A DNA stretch of 57,580 nt from the NCBI GenBank assembly GCA_028282685.1, contig JANQHK010000082.1, forward strand, positions 1-57,580, in the 5' to 3' direction. Numbering within the stretch: the first letter of the stretch is position 1; every line of letters starts with the position of its first letter. The DNA is from Phycisphaeraceae bacterium. Its GTDB lineage: Bacteria > Planctomycetota > Phycisphaerae > Phycisphaerales > Zrk34. Below, piece by piece: positions 57,076 through 57,580 of this stretch. Both the position numbers and the translations under genes were made by a program. The notes beneath the pieces were generated by a model, which was not told the origin of the DNA, made no database searches, and saw only the letters and a list, made by a program, of their open reading frames with translations.

Positions 57076-57580
57076 TCACGATCGGGACCATCCCTGCGAA
57101 CCGATTAACGGCACGAAGCGCACGGCGATGCCCCGTCGCCGATCGTAATCGCGCCCGCTTGATTCGATGCAATACAGATGCTGGGTTTCGCGGTCGCCCA
57201 TGGGGAGTACCATCCGTCCGTCTTTTTCGAGCTGGTCAAGCAGTGCCGCGGGCGGTGCGGGGGCGGCGGCGGTGATGAGAATGCGATCGTACGCAGCGCC
57301 GGCCAGGTCACCCAGCGTGCCGTCGCCGAGGTGCAGAGTGACGTTGCCGATGGCGAAGCGCCCCAGCGTTTTTCGCGCCCGGTTCAGCAGATCGGCATCG
57401 GTTTCCATGCTGGTCACGTGCCGCGCCAGCCGCGCGAGGATCATCGTCTGGTATCCGCTGCCGGTGCCGATTTCGAGGACGCGGTGACCGGGCTGAACAT
57501 CGAGCATCTGTGTCATCAGAGCGACGATGTAGGGTTGGCTGATGGTCTGGTTGTGCAGCGTGGGCAGGGCGCAGTCTTCG
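57076..57580 (-). CDS. pcm: Protein-L-isoaspartate O-methyltransferase, 5'-truncated
   Basis: The C-terminal 167 residues of a SAM-dependent PCMT that methylates isoaspartyl residues in damaged proteins, cytoplasmic. The frame is open to the window end and reads EDCALPTLHNQTISQPYIVA at the edge, which is the family ISQPYIV motif preceding the SAM site HRVLEIGTGSGYQTMILARL. LGDGTLGDLAGAAYDRILIT and the VLPMGDRETQHLYCIESS tail are also typical. About 45-50 N-terminal residues lie outside. The convergent thioesterase is 19 bp away. Confidence 0.95.
   Translation of the reverse strand, partial: EDCALPTLHNQTISQPYIVALMTQMLDVQPGHRVLEIGTGSGYQTMILARLARHVTSMETDADLLNRARKTLGRFAIGNVTLHLGDGTLGDLAGAAYDRILITAAAPAPPAALLDQLEKDGRMVLPMGDRETQHLYCIESSGRDYDRRRGIAVRFVPLIGSQGWSRS

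Noticed and set aside
1-57580. CRISPR array, prophage, integrase, or replication origin
   Set aside because: No regularly spaced direct repeats, phage structural genes, integrase signatures, DnaA-box clusters or att-like duplications at the tRNA genes were found. The only mobile-element gene is the RAYT.
1-57580. An exosortase (XrtA/EpsH) gene to process the PEP-CTERM proteins
   Set aside because: No multi-helix protein with the exosortase Cys/Arg signature was seen; the Wzy-like and VanZ-type proteins do not fit. It must lie elsewhere.

Overview
The window looks like a chromosomal segment of a GC-rich planctomycete, probably close to the Phycisphaerae. The evidence is two PEP-CTERM proteins, a LEPR-XLL N-terminus on a very large secreted hydrolase, dockerin-like tails, prepilin-type proteins, many palindromic intergenic repeats and a RAYT transposase of the 'LPGDPRG' type. 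Taxonomy is inferred from these traits only. No rRNA or phylogenetic marker set was compared.

Layout. 1-6.3 kb: 3' part of a NodT-type outer-membrane efflux gene, a PEP-CTERM protein with a cohesin-like body, a 1351-residue GH97-PKD-dockerin-like protein and tRNA-Glu(CUC). 6.4-12.6 kb: housekeeping genes (lipoprotein, two clpP genes each followed by the same REP-like hairpin, asnS), an SLC13 transporter and a MntA/HepT toxin-antitoxin pair. 12.6-14.7 kb: a three-domain SGNH esterase made by internal duplication. 14.7-19.6 kb: nucleotide-sugar genes (two epimerases, a cytidylyltransferase-GHMP kinase fusion, a GDP-mannose 3,5-epimerase) with an 88-bp three-way-junction repeat. 19.6-26.4 kb: nitroreductase, XrtA-type polysaccharide deacetylase, murC, a YtxJ-like bacilliredoxin, ATP sulfurylase and two pseudopilins.

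26.6-47.3 kb is a large exopolysaccharide or O-antigen locus. It opens with a compact cassette (hexapeptide acyltransferase, acyl carrier protein, AMP-forming ligase, FabG-like reductase). Next come a NeuD/PglD-like acetyltransferase and a DegT aminotransferase, a PglC/WcaJ-like phosphoglycosyl transferase, two UDP-sugar dehydrogenases and an epimerase. The last part is a less GC-rich block with Wzx flippase, ATP-grasp protein, glycosyltransferases, a VanZ-domain membrane protein, a Wzy-like polymerase and an acetyltransferase. This is a plausible Wzx/Wzy pathway: sugars are activated, loaded on undecaprenyl phosphate, extended, modified, flipped and polymerised.

47.6-57.6 kb: a secreted LamG plus (alpha/alpha)-barrel polysaccharide lyase-like protein, a SAM methyltransferase, a truncated and an intact PEP-CTERM gene, tRNA-Phe(GAA), pyrF, a DUF971 gene, serC, a RAYT transposase between two BIME-type REP pairs, a hotdog thioesterase and the 3' part of pcm.

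The most unusual aspects are the number of distinct palindromic or heptameric repeat families in the intergenic spaces (several placed on stop codons or gene 3' ends), the ACP/ligase/reductase/acyltransferase cassette inside a polysaccharide locus, the nucleotidyltransferase-kinase fusion beside a plant-type GDP-mannose 3,5-epimerase, and a possible cohesin/dockerin-like pair of surface proteins.
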